A stretch of DNA of 64,000 nt. It comes from SCRA01 sp035533275. GTDB taxonomy: Bacteria > Vulcanimicrobiota > Vulcanimicrobiia > Vulcanimicrobiales > SCRA01. The notes beneath the pieces were generated by a model that saw nothing but the letters and a program-made list of their open reading frames with translations, ran no database searches and had not been told where the DNA came from. Of the stretch, positions 1 through 7,936 are shown one piece after another. The DNA lies in the NCBI GenBank assembly GCA_035533275.1, contig DATLUD010000030.1, forward strand, positions 1 to 64,000, read 5' to 3'. Each line of letters begins with the position of its first letter. Positions within the stretch are counted from its first letter, which is position 1. The position numbers were made by a program, and so were the translations under genes.

Positions 1-46
1 CCCGCCATGCGGGCCCGCCCCTCGCGTTATGGCGGCTCGGTCCGCG

Positions 47-1423
47 CTAGCGGGCAGCCGCGGCTTGCTGAGCCTCGGCGGCGAGCCGCTGGTTCAGATA
101 GGCCATGGCCCGGTCGAGCTGCGGATCGTGCGCCGGATCGCCGAAGCGGGCGTTACGCACGTCCTTCGAGACGATGTCCGGCTCGATACCCTGGTGGTTG
201 ATGTCACGGCCGCGCGGCGTGAAGTAACGGGCCGTGGTGATCTTGATCGCGGAGCCGTCGCCCAGCGGGTAGATCGTCTGCACCACGCCCTTGCCGAAGG
301 TGCGCGTGCCGATCAGCACGCCGACCCCCGAGTCCTGGATGGCCCCCGAGGTGATCTCCGACGCCGAGGCGGTATACCCGTTGACCAGCACGGCCAGCGG
401 CTTGGGCGGAATCGCGGTGCTCTCCGCGTCGTACGTCATCACGTTCGAGGCGCGGCTCTCCACGCTCACGATCGGGCCGTCGGGGATGAACTTCGAGGCC
501 ACGTCGATCGCCGCGTTGAGATATCCGCCGCCGTTGTTGCGCAAGTCGAGCACGTAGGCTCGCGCTCCGTCCTTCTGCAGCGTGTTCAGCGCCTCGGTGA
601 GCTCCGTGGCGGTATCCTGGCCGAAAACGGTCAGCGCGACGTAGCCGATCTTCCCCGGAAGCATCCGGTCGTAGACGCTGGGCGCGTGGATCTCCGCCCG
701 CGTGAGGGCCAGCGTCCCCAGCGACTTGCCCTCGCGCTGCACCTCCAGCTTCAGCGAGGTCCCCGTCTTGCCCCGAATCATCTTCGAGTCCGCCTCGACG
801 GGAAGGCCTTTGGTGCTCTTGCCGTTGACGGAGAGGATGAGGTCACCGGGCTGAATTCCCGCCTTGCTGGCCGGGCCGCCGTCGATCACCTGGCGCACCA
901 TCAGATACTTCGTCTTCTCGTCGACGTCGATCACCACGCCGATGCCCGAGAACTTCGCGCCGTCCAAGCCCGCGTTGAGCTCGGCGTACTCCTTGGGATC
1001 GAGAAAGACCGTCCAGCGATCCTTCAGCGAGGCCATCATTCCGCTGATGGCGCTGTACGTGACGTTGCGCACGGAGAGCTTGCCCCCGGACGCCCGCATG
1101 GCGGCCTCGACTTCCGCGTCCAGCGTCCGCACGTTCTGCTCGGGCGAGTCGCCGGCATGGATCGGCGGCAGGTCGGCGCTCTTGAGGCCCGACTTCTTCA
1201 GGTACGCCAGCATGCCCGCACGGGCGCCCTCGAGGAGCATCTGCGGGTCGACCTTCTTGTAGAACTCGTTGGTCGCGCGAGCGTACGCGGTCTCCAGCTC
1301 CTGGAGGTCGTTGCCGGGAACCGCGGCGGTCTGCGAGGTCGCCAGCGCGGGTGCCAGCGGCAGCGCGAAGAGCATCGCGGCGAGTAGGACGGAGAGGGGC
1401 CGGAAGGATCGCATCGTGTTCAC
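47..1423 (-). CDS. S41 family C-terminal processing peptidase (CtpA type), second copy
   Basis: This 458-residue secreted serine protease is of the CtpA/CtpB type, which trims or degrades envelope proteins in the periplasm. An N-terminal signal segment covers about residues 8-28 and ends at ALA. A PDZ domain follows at about 150-235 (FSGIGVVIDV, GIQPGDLILSVNGK), then the S41 core with DLRNNGGG near 293-300. The catalytic Ser lies in TASASE (about 351-356) and the Lys in FGKGVVQ (about 378), so the Ser-Lys dyad is intact. It is the last gene of the leftward ftsE-ftsX-HK-RR-envC-S41-S41 run, 13 bases after its paralogue, so the pair looks like a tandem duplication. By family knowledge such proteases act with FtsEX/EnvC in wall remodelling; the substrate here is unknown. 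Confidence 0.9.
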   Translation of the reverse strand: MNTMRSFRPLSVLLAAMLFALPLAPALATSQTAAVPGNDLQELETAYARATNEFYKKVDPQMLLEGARAGMLAYLKKSGLKSADLPPIHAGDSPEQNVRTLDAEVEAAMRASGGKLSVRNVTYSAISGMMASLKDRWTVFLDPKEYAELNAGLDGAKFSGIGVVIDVDEKTKYLMVRQVIDGGPASKAGIQPGDLILSVNGKSTKGLPVEADSKMIRGKTGTSLKLEVQREGKSLGTLALTRAEIHAPSVYDRMLPGKIGYVALTVFGQDTATELTEALNTLQKDGARAYVLDLRNNGGGYLNAAIDVASKFIPDGPIVSVESRASNVMTYDAESTAIPPKPLAVLVNGYTASASEITSGAIQDSGVGVLIGTRTFGKGVVQTIYPLGDGSAIKITTARYFTPRGRDINHQGIEPDIVSKDVRNARFGDPAHDPQLDRAMAYLNQRLAAEAQQAAAAR

Positions 1424-1436
1424 CTGTCTTGAGAGA

Positions 1437-2855
1437 TCATCGGCTCGCCAGGTCGCGTTCCAGCAGGGCCTTGGCGGCGGCCAATTGGCGGTCGTTCGGC
1501 GTATCGATCAATGCGGGGTCCACGCTCTGGTCGACCACGATGTCAGGCTCGATGCCCTTGTGGTCGATGTCGCGGCCGCTGGGGGTGAGATAGCGGGCCG
1601 TCGTGATCTTGAGGGCCGAGAGGTCGGGCAAGCGGTAGATGCTCTGTACCACTCCCTTACCAAACGTCCGAGTGCCCAAAACGGTTCCAGCGTGATCGTC
1701 CTGGATGGCCCCCGCCGTGATCTCCGAGGCGCTGGCCGTATACTTGTTGACCAGTACGACCAAGGGCTCGGCCAGGTCGTACTGCCCCGTGGCCTGGTGC
1801 ACCTCGCGGTCGCCCGGGCGGTCGACGGTGGAGACGATGGTGCCCTGCTTGATCCAGATGCTCGAGATGTCCACCGCCGCGTCGAGGAGTCCGCCGCCGT
1901 TGTTGCGCAGGTCGAGGATGAAGGCCTTGGCCCCGCCGCGGCGCGTGGAGTCGACGGCGTGGCGCACCTCTTCGTACGAGGTCGAGCCGAAGTCCGAGAG
2001 CCGAATGTACCCGATGTTCCCTTCGACCTTCGCGTGGACCGAGGGCACGTGGATGCGCTCGCGCACCACGGCGACCGTGTGCGGCGACCGTTCGCCCTGC
2101 GAGCGCACGAGCAGCCGAACCACCGTTCCGGTGCGGCCTCTGATCTCGCGCTCCACGGTGTCGAGCGTCTCGCCCTTGGTGGGCTTCCCGTCGACGGCGA
2201 TGATGCTATCGCCCGTCTTGATGCCCGCGCGGGCGGCGGGGGTTCCTTCGATCGGCTGCACGAGCACCAGGCCCGTGCGCGGATCCTGCACGATGTAGAC
2301 GCCGATCCCGCCGAAGTCTCCGCCGTTGAGCGACTCCTCGAGTTGGCTGATCTCGTCGGGGGTCAGGTAGGTCGTGTACGGGTCTTTCAACCCGGCGAGC
2401 ATCCCCTTGATGGCCTGCTGCATGAGCACGGTGTCGCTGAAGCGCTTGCCGTATCGGCCGATCGCGCCTTGCAGCACGGCATCGAGCGTCTGCTGGTCTT
2501 GCGTCGCGTCACCCGTGGCCGCGGCGTCGGGAAGCACGGGATCGGTAACCCCGTGCGCATGGAGCCAGGCAGCCAATCCTGCGCGCTCGCCCGTGAGGAG
2601 CGCCGCGTCATCGACGGGCTTGTAGTAGACGCTCCGGACCTTCAGGAACGACGCGTTGAGGAGCCGCTGATCGAGCGCGGGCCCCTGTGCGAAGATGTCG
2701 GGAAGCTCCAGCGAAGCCACGCCGTTCCGACTGCTCGTGGTCATGCTCGTATCGGCCCCGCGCGCGGCGCGCCCGCGCTCCAAGACGTAGGCCCCGGCGA
2801 GCGATGCGATGAGGATGACGAGCAGCGCCGCGAGGGCGCGGCCGGGGAACTTCAC
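1437..2855 (-). CDS. S41 family C-terminal processing peptidase, first copy
   Basis: This 472-residue paralogue of the neighbouring S41 protease starts at GTG 2855. That start gives a clean membrane anchor (KFPGRALAALLVILIASLAG) and has AGGAG about 12 bases upstream; an ATG 63 bases further upstream adds a non-hydrophobic extension and is less likely. A PDZ domain contains FGGIGVYIVQ and GIKTGDSIIAVDGKPT. The S41 core carries DLRNNGGG, TASASE and FGKGVVQ, so the Ser-Lys dyad is complete. The N-terminus looks like an uncleaved anchor or signal peptide, placing the protease outside the cytoplasmic membrane. It follows the envC-like gene with an 81-base gap and precedes the second copy by 13 bases, consistent with one operon. 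Homology between the two is high in the protease core and low in the N-terminal 150 residues. Confidence 0.9.
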   Translation of the reverse strand: MKFPGRALAALLVILIASLAGAYVLERGRAARGADTSMTTSSRNGVASLELPDIFAQGPALDQRLLNASFLKVRSVYYKPVDDAALLTGERAGLAAWLHAHGVTDPVLPDAAATGDATQDQQTLDAVLQGAIGRYGKRFSDTVLMQQAIKGMLAGLKDPYTTYLTPDEISQLEESLNGGDFGGIGVYIVQDPRTGLVLVQPIEGTPAARAGIKTGDSIIAVDGKPTKGETLDTVEREIRGRTGTVVRLLVRSQGERSPHTVAVVRERIHVPSVHAKVEGNIGYIRLSDFGSTSYEEVRHAVDSTRRGGAKAFILDLRNNGGGLLDAAVDISSIWIKQGTIVSTVDRPGDREVHQATGQYDLAEPLVVLVNKYTASASEITAGAIQDDHAGTVLGTRTFGKGVVQSIYRLPDLSALKITTARYLTPSGRDIDHKGIEPDIVVDQSVDPALIDTPNDRQLAAAKALLERDLASR

Positions 2856-2936
2856 AGGTGGGGCATTCTCCTGACAGGGCCAGCGTGCTTCGTGCCCGCG
2901 CGCAGGCCTACCTGTCATGGCCCGACTATGGCCCGA

Positions 2937-4145
2937 CTAATGAAGCAACGCCGTCGGATCGGTCGGCTTGCCGTTGACGCGCACCTCGAAGTGGAGGTGC
3001 GGCCCCGTCGACATCCCGGTGGAACCGACCGCGGCGATCGCTTGACCGCGCTGTACGTCCTGACCCACACGCACGAAGATCTGCGAGCAGTGGCCGTAGA
3101 GCGTGGCGATCGAGGAGCCGTGATCGATGATCACGGCGTTGCCGTACCCGCCGTACCAGCCTGCATAGATCACGCGCCCCGGCGCCGCGGCCTCGATGGT
3201 GGCGCCCATGGGTGCCGCGATGTCGATCCCGGGGTGGAAGTCCATACGGCCGCCGCCGAACGGATTGGCCCGCAAGCCGAAGGGCGAGGTGATCGGCCCC
3301 GAGAGCGGCCACGACAGGGCGATCGGGGCGCTGCCGGCCCCCTCGCCGCCGGCGATCGCCCGCGCCCGGCGCTCGCGCTCCAAGCGCTCAGCCTCCTCGC
3401 GCTGACGCTCGACGATCAGCTTCTCCAGCGCGGCCTCCTCCTGCGCGGAGAGGCCTTCCAGGTCGGCGACCTGTGTGGCCACGTGATGCTGCTGATCCCG
3501 CGCCGCGGCCACCAACTGCGAGCGCTCGTCCGCCAGCGCTCCCAGTTGGCGCTGCGCCTGCTCTTGCCGCTGGCGCGCCGCGGTGAGCTGCGTGGCCGTG
3601 CCCTCCAGGTTGCGGCGCAGATCGGCCACGCGCTGCTCCGCGGCACGGCGCTCGCGGACCGTATCCTCGTTGGCCTTCACGATCAAGCGCAGATCATTCC
3701 AGCGGTCCACGAAATCCGAGAACGAGGTGGCCCCGAGGAGCACGTCCAGATAGCCGAGGTTGCCGTTCTCGTAGATGTCGACAAGGCGTCGGTCCAATGC
3801 TTGACGATGGAGGTTCAGCGACGCTTGCGCCGCATCGAGCTGACGCGTGTTCCAGGCCAGGCGCGCCTCCACGCCCCGCGTCTGCCCCTCCAGCAGGCGC
3901 AGGCGCGCGCGCGTCGTGGTGATGGCGGTGCGCGTGTCGTCGAGCTGTGACTGCAGGCTGCGCACCTTGACGGCAGCCTGGTGCAGCTCGCCGCGCTTGT
4001 GGTCGAGACGCTGCTTGACGTCGTGCATGTGCTGCTGCTGAGCACGAATGCGGTCGTCGAGCGACGAGCCGTGACGGGCGGCGGCGCCCGCGGTGAACGG
4101 CACCAGCAGGAGCCCGCACATCACGAGCGCGAGACGACGCCTCAT
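2937..4145 (-). CDS. EnvC-like murein hydrolase (M23 peptidase with coiled coil)
   Basis: This 402-residue exported protein has a signal peptide (about 1-25), a long Gln/Arg/Glu-rich coiled coil (about 28-260) and a C-terminal LytM/M23 domain (about 280-400). The M23 zinc ligands look complete: FHPGID supplies His and Asp and HLHFE supplies His. It may therefore be an active endopeptidase rather than a degenerate activator such as E. coli EnvC. In the family, the coiled coil docks to the periplasmic loop of FtsX and the M23 domain cuts or licenses cutting of septal peptidoglycan. Position agrees, since ftsE and ftsX lie upstream in the same direction. Its start overlaps the end of the preceding REC-GGDEF gene by an ATGA junction, implying translational coupling. 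Confidence 0.92.
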   Translation of the reverse strand: MRRRLALVMCGLLLVPFTAGAAARHGSSLDDRIRAQQQHMHDVKQRLDHKRGELHQAAVKVRSLQSQLDDTRTAITTTRARLRLLEGQTRGVEARLAWNTRQLDAAQASLNLHRQALDRRLVDIYENGNLGYLDVLLGATSFSDFVDRWNDLRLIVKANEDTVRERRAAEQRVADLRRNLEGTATQLTAARQRQEQAQRQLGALADERSQLVAAARDQQHHVATQVADLEGLSAQEEAALEKLIVERQREEAERLERERRARAIAGGEGAGSAPIALSWPLSGPITSPFGLRANPFGGGRMDFHPGIDIAAPMGATIEAAAPGRVIYAGWYGGYGNAVIIDHGSSIATLYGHCSQIFVRVGQDVQRGQAIAAVGSTGMSTGPHLHFEVRVNGKPTDPTALLH

Positions 4146-5101
4146 TGGCGGCGTTTGTCCTTCACGTACGTGGAGCCGGGCATCGACTTGGCGTGGCGCT
4201 TGAGCTCCGCGGCCATCTCACCCACCAGATGATGCGAGTTGATCGGACGGTGCTCGTTCGAGACCACCGCGATCGAGATCGACATGATCGGGTAGCGGTT
4301 CAGCGTGCCGCGGCGGTCGCGGGTCTCGATGTAGCCTTGCCGGAGGTCGCGGTCCGTATACAACGCACGGATGCGGGTGTCGAAGTTGCGGATGATCGCG
4401 CCGCAGACGGCGTCGACCATGTGCGGCTGCGTCGCGACGATGAAGTCGTCGCCGCCGATGTGGCCCACGAAGTCACCGGGGCCGCCCTGCTCGCGCACCG
4501 CTTCCACCACCACCGCGGCCACGAGCTTGATCGCCTCGTCGCCGTGCATGAACCCGTAGACGTCGTTGAACGCCTTGAAGTTGTCCAGGTCCAGGTAGAG
4601 AATCGCCCATTTCTCCGGCGACGCGACGCGCCGCTTGATGGCGTCCTCGATGGAGAGGTTGCCGGGCAGGCGCGTAAGCGGCTGGAGCGCTGCGTCCACC
4701 GCCACGCGGCGCAGCTTGGCCTTGACGCGCGCCAGCAGCTCGGCGGGGCCAAAGGGCTTGGTGATGTAGTCGTCGGCGCCCGCGTCGAGGCCCAGCACCT
4801 TGTCCTCGCTCTCACCCTTGGCCGTGAGCATGATGACCGGAACGTGCGTGCCCACGGGGTGGCTGCGCACGCGGCGGCAGACCTCGTAGCCGTCCATCAC
4901 CGGCATCATCACGTCGAGCAGGATGAGATCGGGCATCTGCACGTCGAGCAGCTCGAGCGCCGCCAAGCCGCTGGACGCCGCTAGGACCCGGTAGCCCGCG
5001 AGCTCCAGGTTCGCCGCGATGATCTTGCGGATGTTCTTGTCGTCGTCAACGACCAGGATCGTCTTCCCCGCGCCTTCGCGCTCTGCGGTCAACTCGCTCA
5101 T
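4142..5101 (-). CDS. Response regulator with REC and GGDEF domains
   Basis: The 319-residue protein has a receiver domain (about 15-130) with the phospho-acceptor Asp in LILLDVMMP and the switch Lys in ITKPFGP. A diguanylate-cyclase GGDEF domain follows (about 150-315). Its active-site loop reads GGDDF, a variant compatible with activity, so it may make cyclic di-GMP in response to phosphorylation. The likely partner is the histidine kinase immediately upstream. The start is taken as ATG 5101; an in-frame GTG three codons upstream lies in the dispersed repeat that overlaps this 5' end. The gene is coupled to the downstream envC-like gene by a 4-base overlap, which suggests a link between second-messenger signalling and wall cutting. 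Whether the cyclase is active cannot be told from sequence. Confidence 0.9.
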   Translation of the reverse strand: MSELTAEREGAGKTILVVDDDKNIRKIIAANLELAGYRVLAASSGLAALELLDVQMPDLILLDVMMPVMDGYEVCRRVRSHPVGTHVPVIMLTAKGESEDKVLGLDAGADDYITKPFGPAELLARVKAKLRRVAVDAALQPLTRLPGNLSIEDAIKRRVASPEKWAILYLDLDNFKAFNDVYGFMHGDEAIKLVAAVVVEAVREQGGPGDFVGHIGGDDFIVATQPHMVDAVCGAIIRNFDTRIRALYTDRDLRQGYIETRDRRGTLNRYPIMSISIAVVSNEHRPINSHHLVGEMAAELKRHAKSMPGSTYVKDKRRQ

Positions 5102-5104
5102 TGT

Positions 5105-5219
5105 CCCCACTCACTCCGCTTCGCTTCGATCGTGGGGGCCCCGATCGTTTGAAAGGTTCCGAGCCACTCGGCTCGGGTTGCAAGAGGCCCTCCGGGGGCG
5201 CAATACCCCTTGCGGGACA
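5105..5219 (-). repeat. Dispersed start-codon hairpin repeat, copy A
   Basis: This is one of three related intergenic elements in the window. The core (5105-5137) is CCCCAC, 21 bases, then GTGGGG, the same spacing as copies B (46049) and C (47622). It is followed by a GAAAGG block and a second hairpin (CCGAGCC 5159-5165 with GGCTCGG 5170-5176). A further CCCTCCGGG..GCGCAAT stretch (5188-5205) is shared with copy C. On the coding strand the GTGGGG arm abuts the start of the response-regulator gene. A mobile REP-like origin or a translational control function are both possible. Confidence 0.7.
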
Positions 5220-5243
5220 CTTCGGTGCGCCGGACACAAGCGC

Positions 5244-6254
5244 TCATAGATTCCGATCTGGAAGAGTGACGGTAAAGGTCGCGCCCTGCCCCGCGACCGA
5301 CGTGACGTCCACGCTGCCGCCGTGCGCGCGAACGATCGAGCGAACGATGTAGAGGCCGAGTCCGCTGCCGCCGGCGGAGGCGGTGAGATGGTTGTCCACG
5401 CGATAGAACTTGTCGAAGATGTAATGCAGCTCGCCCTCGGGGATGCCGATGCCCGAGTCGCCGATCATCACCTTCGCGCCGTCGGGAAAGCGCTCCGCCC
5501 ACACGCGGATCTCGCCGCCTTGCGGAGAGTATTTGACCGCGTTCTCGAGCAAGTTGGCAAAGACTTCGTGGAGCCGGTCCGGGTCGCACGAGACCATCAC
5601 GTTGCCGAGGTCCAGATAGATCGGGTGGCGTTGCGCGTCGCGCGCGAGGTTCGTGAGCACGCGATCGAAGATCTGCTGCAGCGAGATGCTCTGGCGGCGC
5701 TTGAGCATGAAGCCGCTCTCCACGCGCGTGACCACCAGCAGGTCGTCGACCAGGCGCGTGAGGCGGTCCGCCTCCTGTTCCACGATCTGCAAGAATTCGC
5801 CGCGGGTGGCCTCGTCCAGGTGCGGATTGGTGCGGAGCGTCGCCGTGTAGGCCTTGATCGAGGTCAGCGGCGTGCGCAGCTCGTGGGAGACGGTTCCAAC
5901 GAACTCCGCCTTCAGCTGGTCGATCTCGCGGATGCGCTGCTCGCTGCGGAAGACCCAGATCCACCCCGCGGGCTCGCCGCCGTGCGTCAGCGGACGGGCG
6001 CGCCCCACCAGGGGGCGCAGCTCGCCGTCGAGGTCTGCGACGCAGATCTCCAAGGGGCCGCGCGCGTAGTCGCGCTCGAAGGTCTCCAGCGCTCCCGGGG
6101 CCACCTGCGCCAGCGGGCGCCCCACGGCGTCGCCCACGGAGACGCCCGTGAGCCCCTCGGCACCCGAGCTCCAGCGCTCGATGGTGCCGGCGGCGTCGAC
6201 GAGGCAGACGCCTTCGTCGAGCATCTCGAGCAGTTGGCTCAATGCGTCACACAC
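5244..6254 (-). CDS. Soluble PAS-domain sensor histidine kinase
   Basis: About 336 residues with no membrane segment: an N-terminal PAS domain (about 1-105; LLEMLDEGVCLVDAAG), then HisKA with the phospho-accepting His in VSHELRTPLTSI, then a HATPase domain with N box NLLENAVKYSP, G1 DSGIGIPEGEL and G2 GSGLGLYIV. All kinase motifs are intact. It probably senses a cytoplasmic cue and phosphorylates the REC-GGDEF regulator encoded next. The start is placed at GTG 6254, which overlaps the ftsX stop as GTGTGA; upstream alternatives extend into ftsX and add no recognisable domain. The exact start is uncertain because no strong ribosome-binding site is seen. A two-component pair inside an ftsEX-envC-ctp run is unusual. 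Confidence 0.88.
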   Translation of the reverse strand: MCDALSQLLEMLDEGVCLVDAAGTIERWSSGAEGLTGVSVGDAVGRPLAQVAPGALETFERDYARGPLEICVADLDGELRPLVGRARPLTHGGEPAGWIWVFRSEQRIREIDQLKAEFVGTVSHELRTPLTSIKAYTATLRTNPHLDEATRGEFLQIVEQEADRLTRLVDDLLVVTRVESGFMLKRRQSISLQQIFDRVLTNLARDAQRHPIYLDLGNVMVSCDPDRLHEVFANLLENAVKYSPQGGEIRVWAERFPDGAKVMIGDSGIGIPEGELHYIFDKFYRVDNHLTASAGGSGLGLYIVRSIVRAHGGSVDVTSVAGQGATFTVTLPDRNL

Positions 6255-7128
6255 GCAGATAACGGCCAACGCTGATCCACGATGCGATCGCTCCCACCAG
6301 CGCGCCGGCACCGAGCAGTTGCAGCGCCACGGGAATCAGATCCGGGAGTTGCGAGGGGAACGGCACGAACGGGAGAGCCTGCGCGAGCTTGGGCAGCAGC
6401 TGATGCTGGGCGAGGGACAGCAGTCCCACGGCCACCGCCGCTCCCACCAGGCCCGCCACCACGCCCTCCGCGATGAACGGGAGACGGATGTAGTTGTTGG
6501 TCGCGCCGACGAGCTTCATAATGGCGATCTCGCGCCGCCGCGCGTACACGGTGAGCCGAATCGTGTTGGAGACGATCAGGAACGAGGCGACCACCAGCAT
6601 GAGGATCACGCCGATGCCGATGCGCTTGGCGATCGTCATCAGGCGCAGGAGCTTCTGCACCGTCTCGGCCCCGTAATGCACCTCGGCGACCCCGGGCAGC
6701 GCCTTGACGGCCGCGGCCACGACCGGCACGTCGGCCACGTGCTGCGCCCGGATGCGCAATGCGTCGGGCAATGGGTTGGTGGTGAGCAGCGAGGTGTCCA
6801 CCTCGCCCTGGAGCCGCGCGCGCAGCTCCTTCAGTCCCTCGGCCTTGGGCACGTACGCCACGTGCGCCACACCCGGCAGCTGGGCGACCTTGGCCGTGAG
6901 GTCCGATGCGATCTTGGCGTCGAGGCCGTCCTTCAGGAAGGCGCTCACCTCGATCTGCTGGAGCGCCTGCCCGCCGACGACCGTCGCCGTCTTCTGGACG
7001 AAGAGGAAAGCGCCCAGCATGGCGATCGCCACGGCGACCGTCCCGATCGCCGTGATCTGCATGGCCGCGTTGCGGGTGAGGTTGGCGAAAACCTCACCCA
7101 GAAAGAACTTGACCCTGCCCCAATCCAA
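6247..7128 (-). CDS. ftsX: Cell division protein FtsX
   Basis: FtsX is the membrane subunit of the FtsE-FtsX ABC-type complex, which passes ATP-driven movement to periplasmic murein hydrolases or their activators at the septum. The protein (about 293 residues, usual length) has one N-terminal transmembrane helix (ITAIGTVAVAIAMLGAFLF), a large extracellular loop, then three more helices. The family signature RRREIAIMKLVGATNNYIR precedes the third helix. The reading frame lacks an ATG near the expected start; TTG 7128, overlapping the ftsE end by 35 bases, gives the natural N-terminus ending in FFLGEVFANLTRN. A weak GGGGG sits about ten bases upstream. Gene order with ftsE, the envC-like gene and two S41 proteases supports the role. 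Confidence 0.92.
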   Translation of the reverse strand: MDWGRVKFFLGEVFANLTRNAAMQITAIGTVAVAIAMLGAFLFVQKTATVVGGQALQQIEVSAFLKDGLDAKIASDLTAKVAQLPGVAHVAYVPKAEGLKELRARLQGEVDTSLLTTNPLPDALRIRAQHVADVPVVAAAVKALPGVAEVHYGAETVQKLLRLMTIAKRIGIGVILMLVVASFLIVSNTIRLTVYARRREIAIMKLVGATNNYIRLPFIAEGVVAGLVGAAVAVGLLSLAQHQLLPKLAQALPFVPFPSQLPDLIPVALQLLGAGALVGAIASWISVGRYLRV

Positions 7129-7804
7129 GGAAGTAGAACCCCCGCTCCTCGTCGCCGACGATGCGTCCGTTCTCCAAGCGCACCACGCGCTTGCGCATGC
7201 GGTCGACGACCGCTTGGTTGTGCGTGGCCACGACAACCGTCGTGCCCTTCGTGTTGATCCGCTGCAACAGCTCCATGATCTCGGTGGTGTTGCTGGGATC
7301 CAGGTTGCCGGTCGGCTCGTCGCACAGCAGAATCTTCGGGTTGTTGACCAGCGCGCGAGCGATGGCCGTGCGCTGCTGCTCGCCGCCCGAGAGCTCGCTC
7401 GGAAACATGCGGCTCTTCTGGGAGAGCCCGACCAGATCGAGGCAACGCGGCACCTGGCGCATGACGTCTTTGGTCCGGGCACCGGTGACCTGCAGCGCGA
7501 AGGCCACGTTCTCCCAAACCGTCTTCTCGCTAAGGAGCTTGAAGTCTTGGAAGACGACCCCCACGTTCCGGCGCAGCCGCGGCACGGCCCCGGGCCGCAT
7601 GCGCTGCACCTCGATGCCGTCCACGTGAACCTCACCGCTGGTGGGCACCTGCTCTCGGTAGAGGAGGCGCAGCAGGCTCGATTTTCCGGTCCCGGAGTGT
7701 CCCACCAGGAACACGAACTCGCCCTTCTCGATCTTGATGTCCACGTCGTCGAGGGCTCGAATGCCGTTGGGGTATGTTAAGGATACGCTGCGCAGTTCGA
7801 TCAA
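7094..7804 (-). CDS. ftsE: Cell division ATP-binding protein FtsE
   Basis: FtsE is the cytoplasmic ATPase of FtsEX. The 236-residue protein carries Walker A (GHSGTGKSS), the Q loop region (VGVVFQDFKLL), the ABC signature LSGGEQQR and Walker B with catalytic Glu (ILLCDEPTGNLDP), then the switch His in VVVATHN. The start is TTG 7804, chosen because GGAGGAG lies six bases upstream and the protein then begins IELRSVSLTYPNG, as in homologues; an ATG 72 bases upstream would add a non-homologous tail. It heads the leftward division operon and is divergent from the acyl-CoA dehydrogenase, so a promoter should lie within 7805-7936, but no clear -35/-10 pair is visible. Confidence 0.95.
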   Translation of the reverse strand: MIELRSVSLTYPNGIRALDDVDIKIEKGEFVFLVGHSGTGKSSLLRLLYREQVPTSGEVHVDGIEVQRMRPGAVPRLRRNVGVVFQDFKLLSEKTVWENVAFALQVTGARTKDVMRQVPRCLDLVGLSQKSRMFPSELSGGEQQRTAIARALVNNPKILLCDEPTGNLDPSNTTEIMELLQRINTKGTTVVVATHNQAVVDRMRKRVVRLENGRIVGDEERGFYFLGLGQGQVLSG

Positions 7805-7936
7805 CGCGGCCTCCTCCGGAACTGCGCGCGGGCGTTCCGGAAAGCTGTCGTTGTATGTGTCGGTTATCGGGCGCAAGCGAGGAACCCTTCACCCGGCCCG
7901 GGTAAAGAAAGCCCGCCTACCTACTAGTGAAAGAAG

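Noticed and set aside
1..46. Palindromic GCGGGCCCGC near the window edge as a terminator of the S41 gene.
   Set aside because: Short, no T-tract, and cut by the window edge.
1269..3950. An 893-codon plus-strand frame opposite the S41 and envC-like genes.
   Set aside because: Shadow of real minus-strand genes; no signal, domain or ribosome site of its own.
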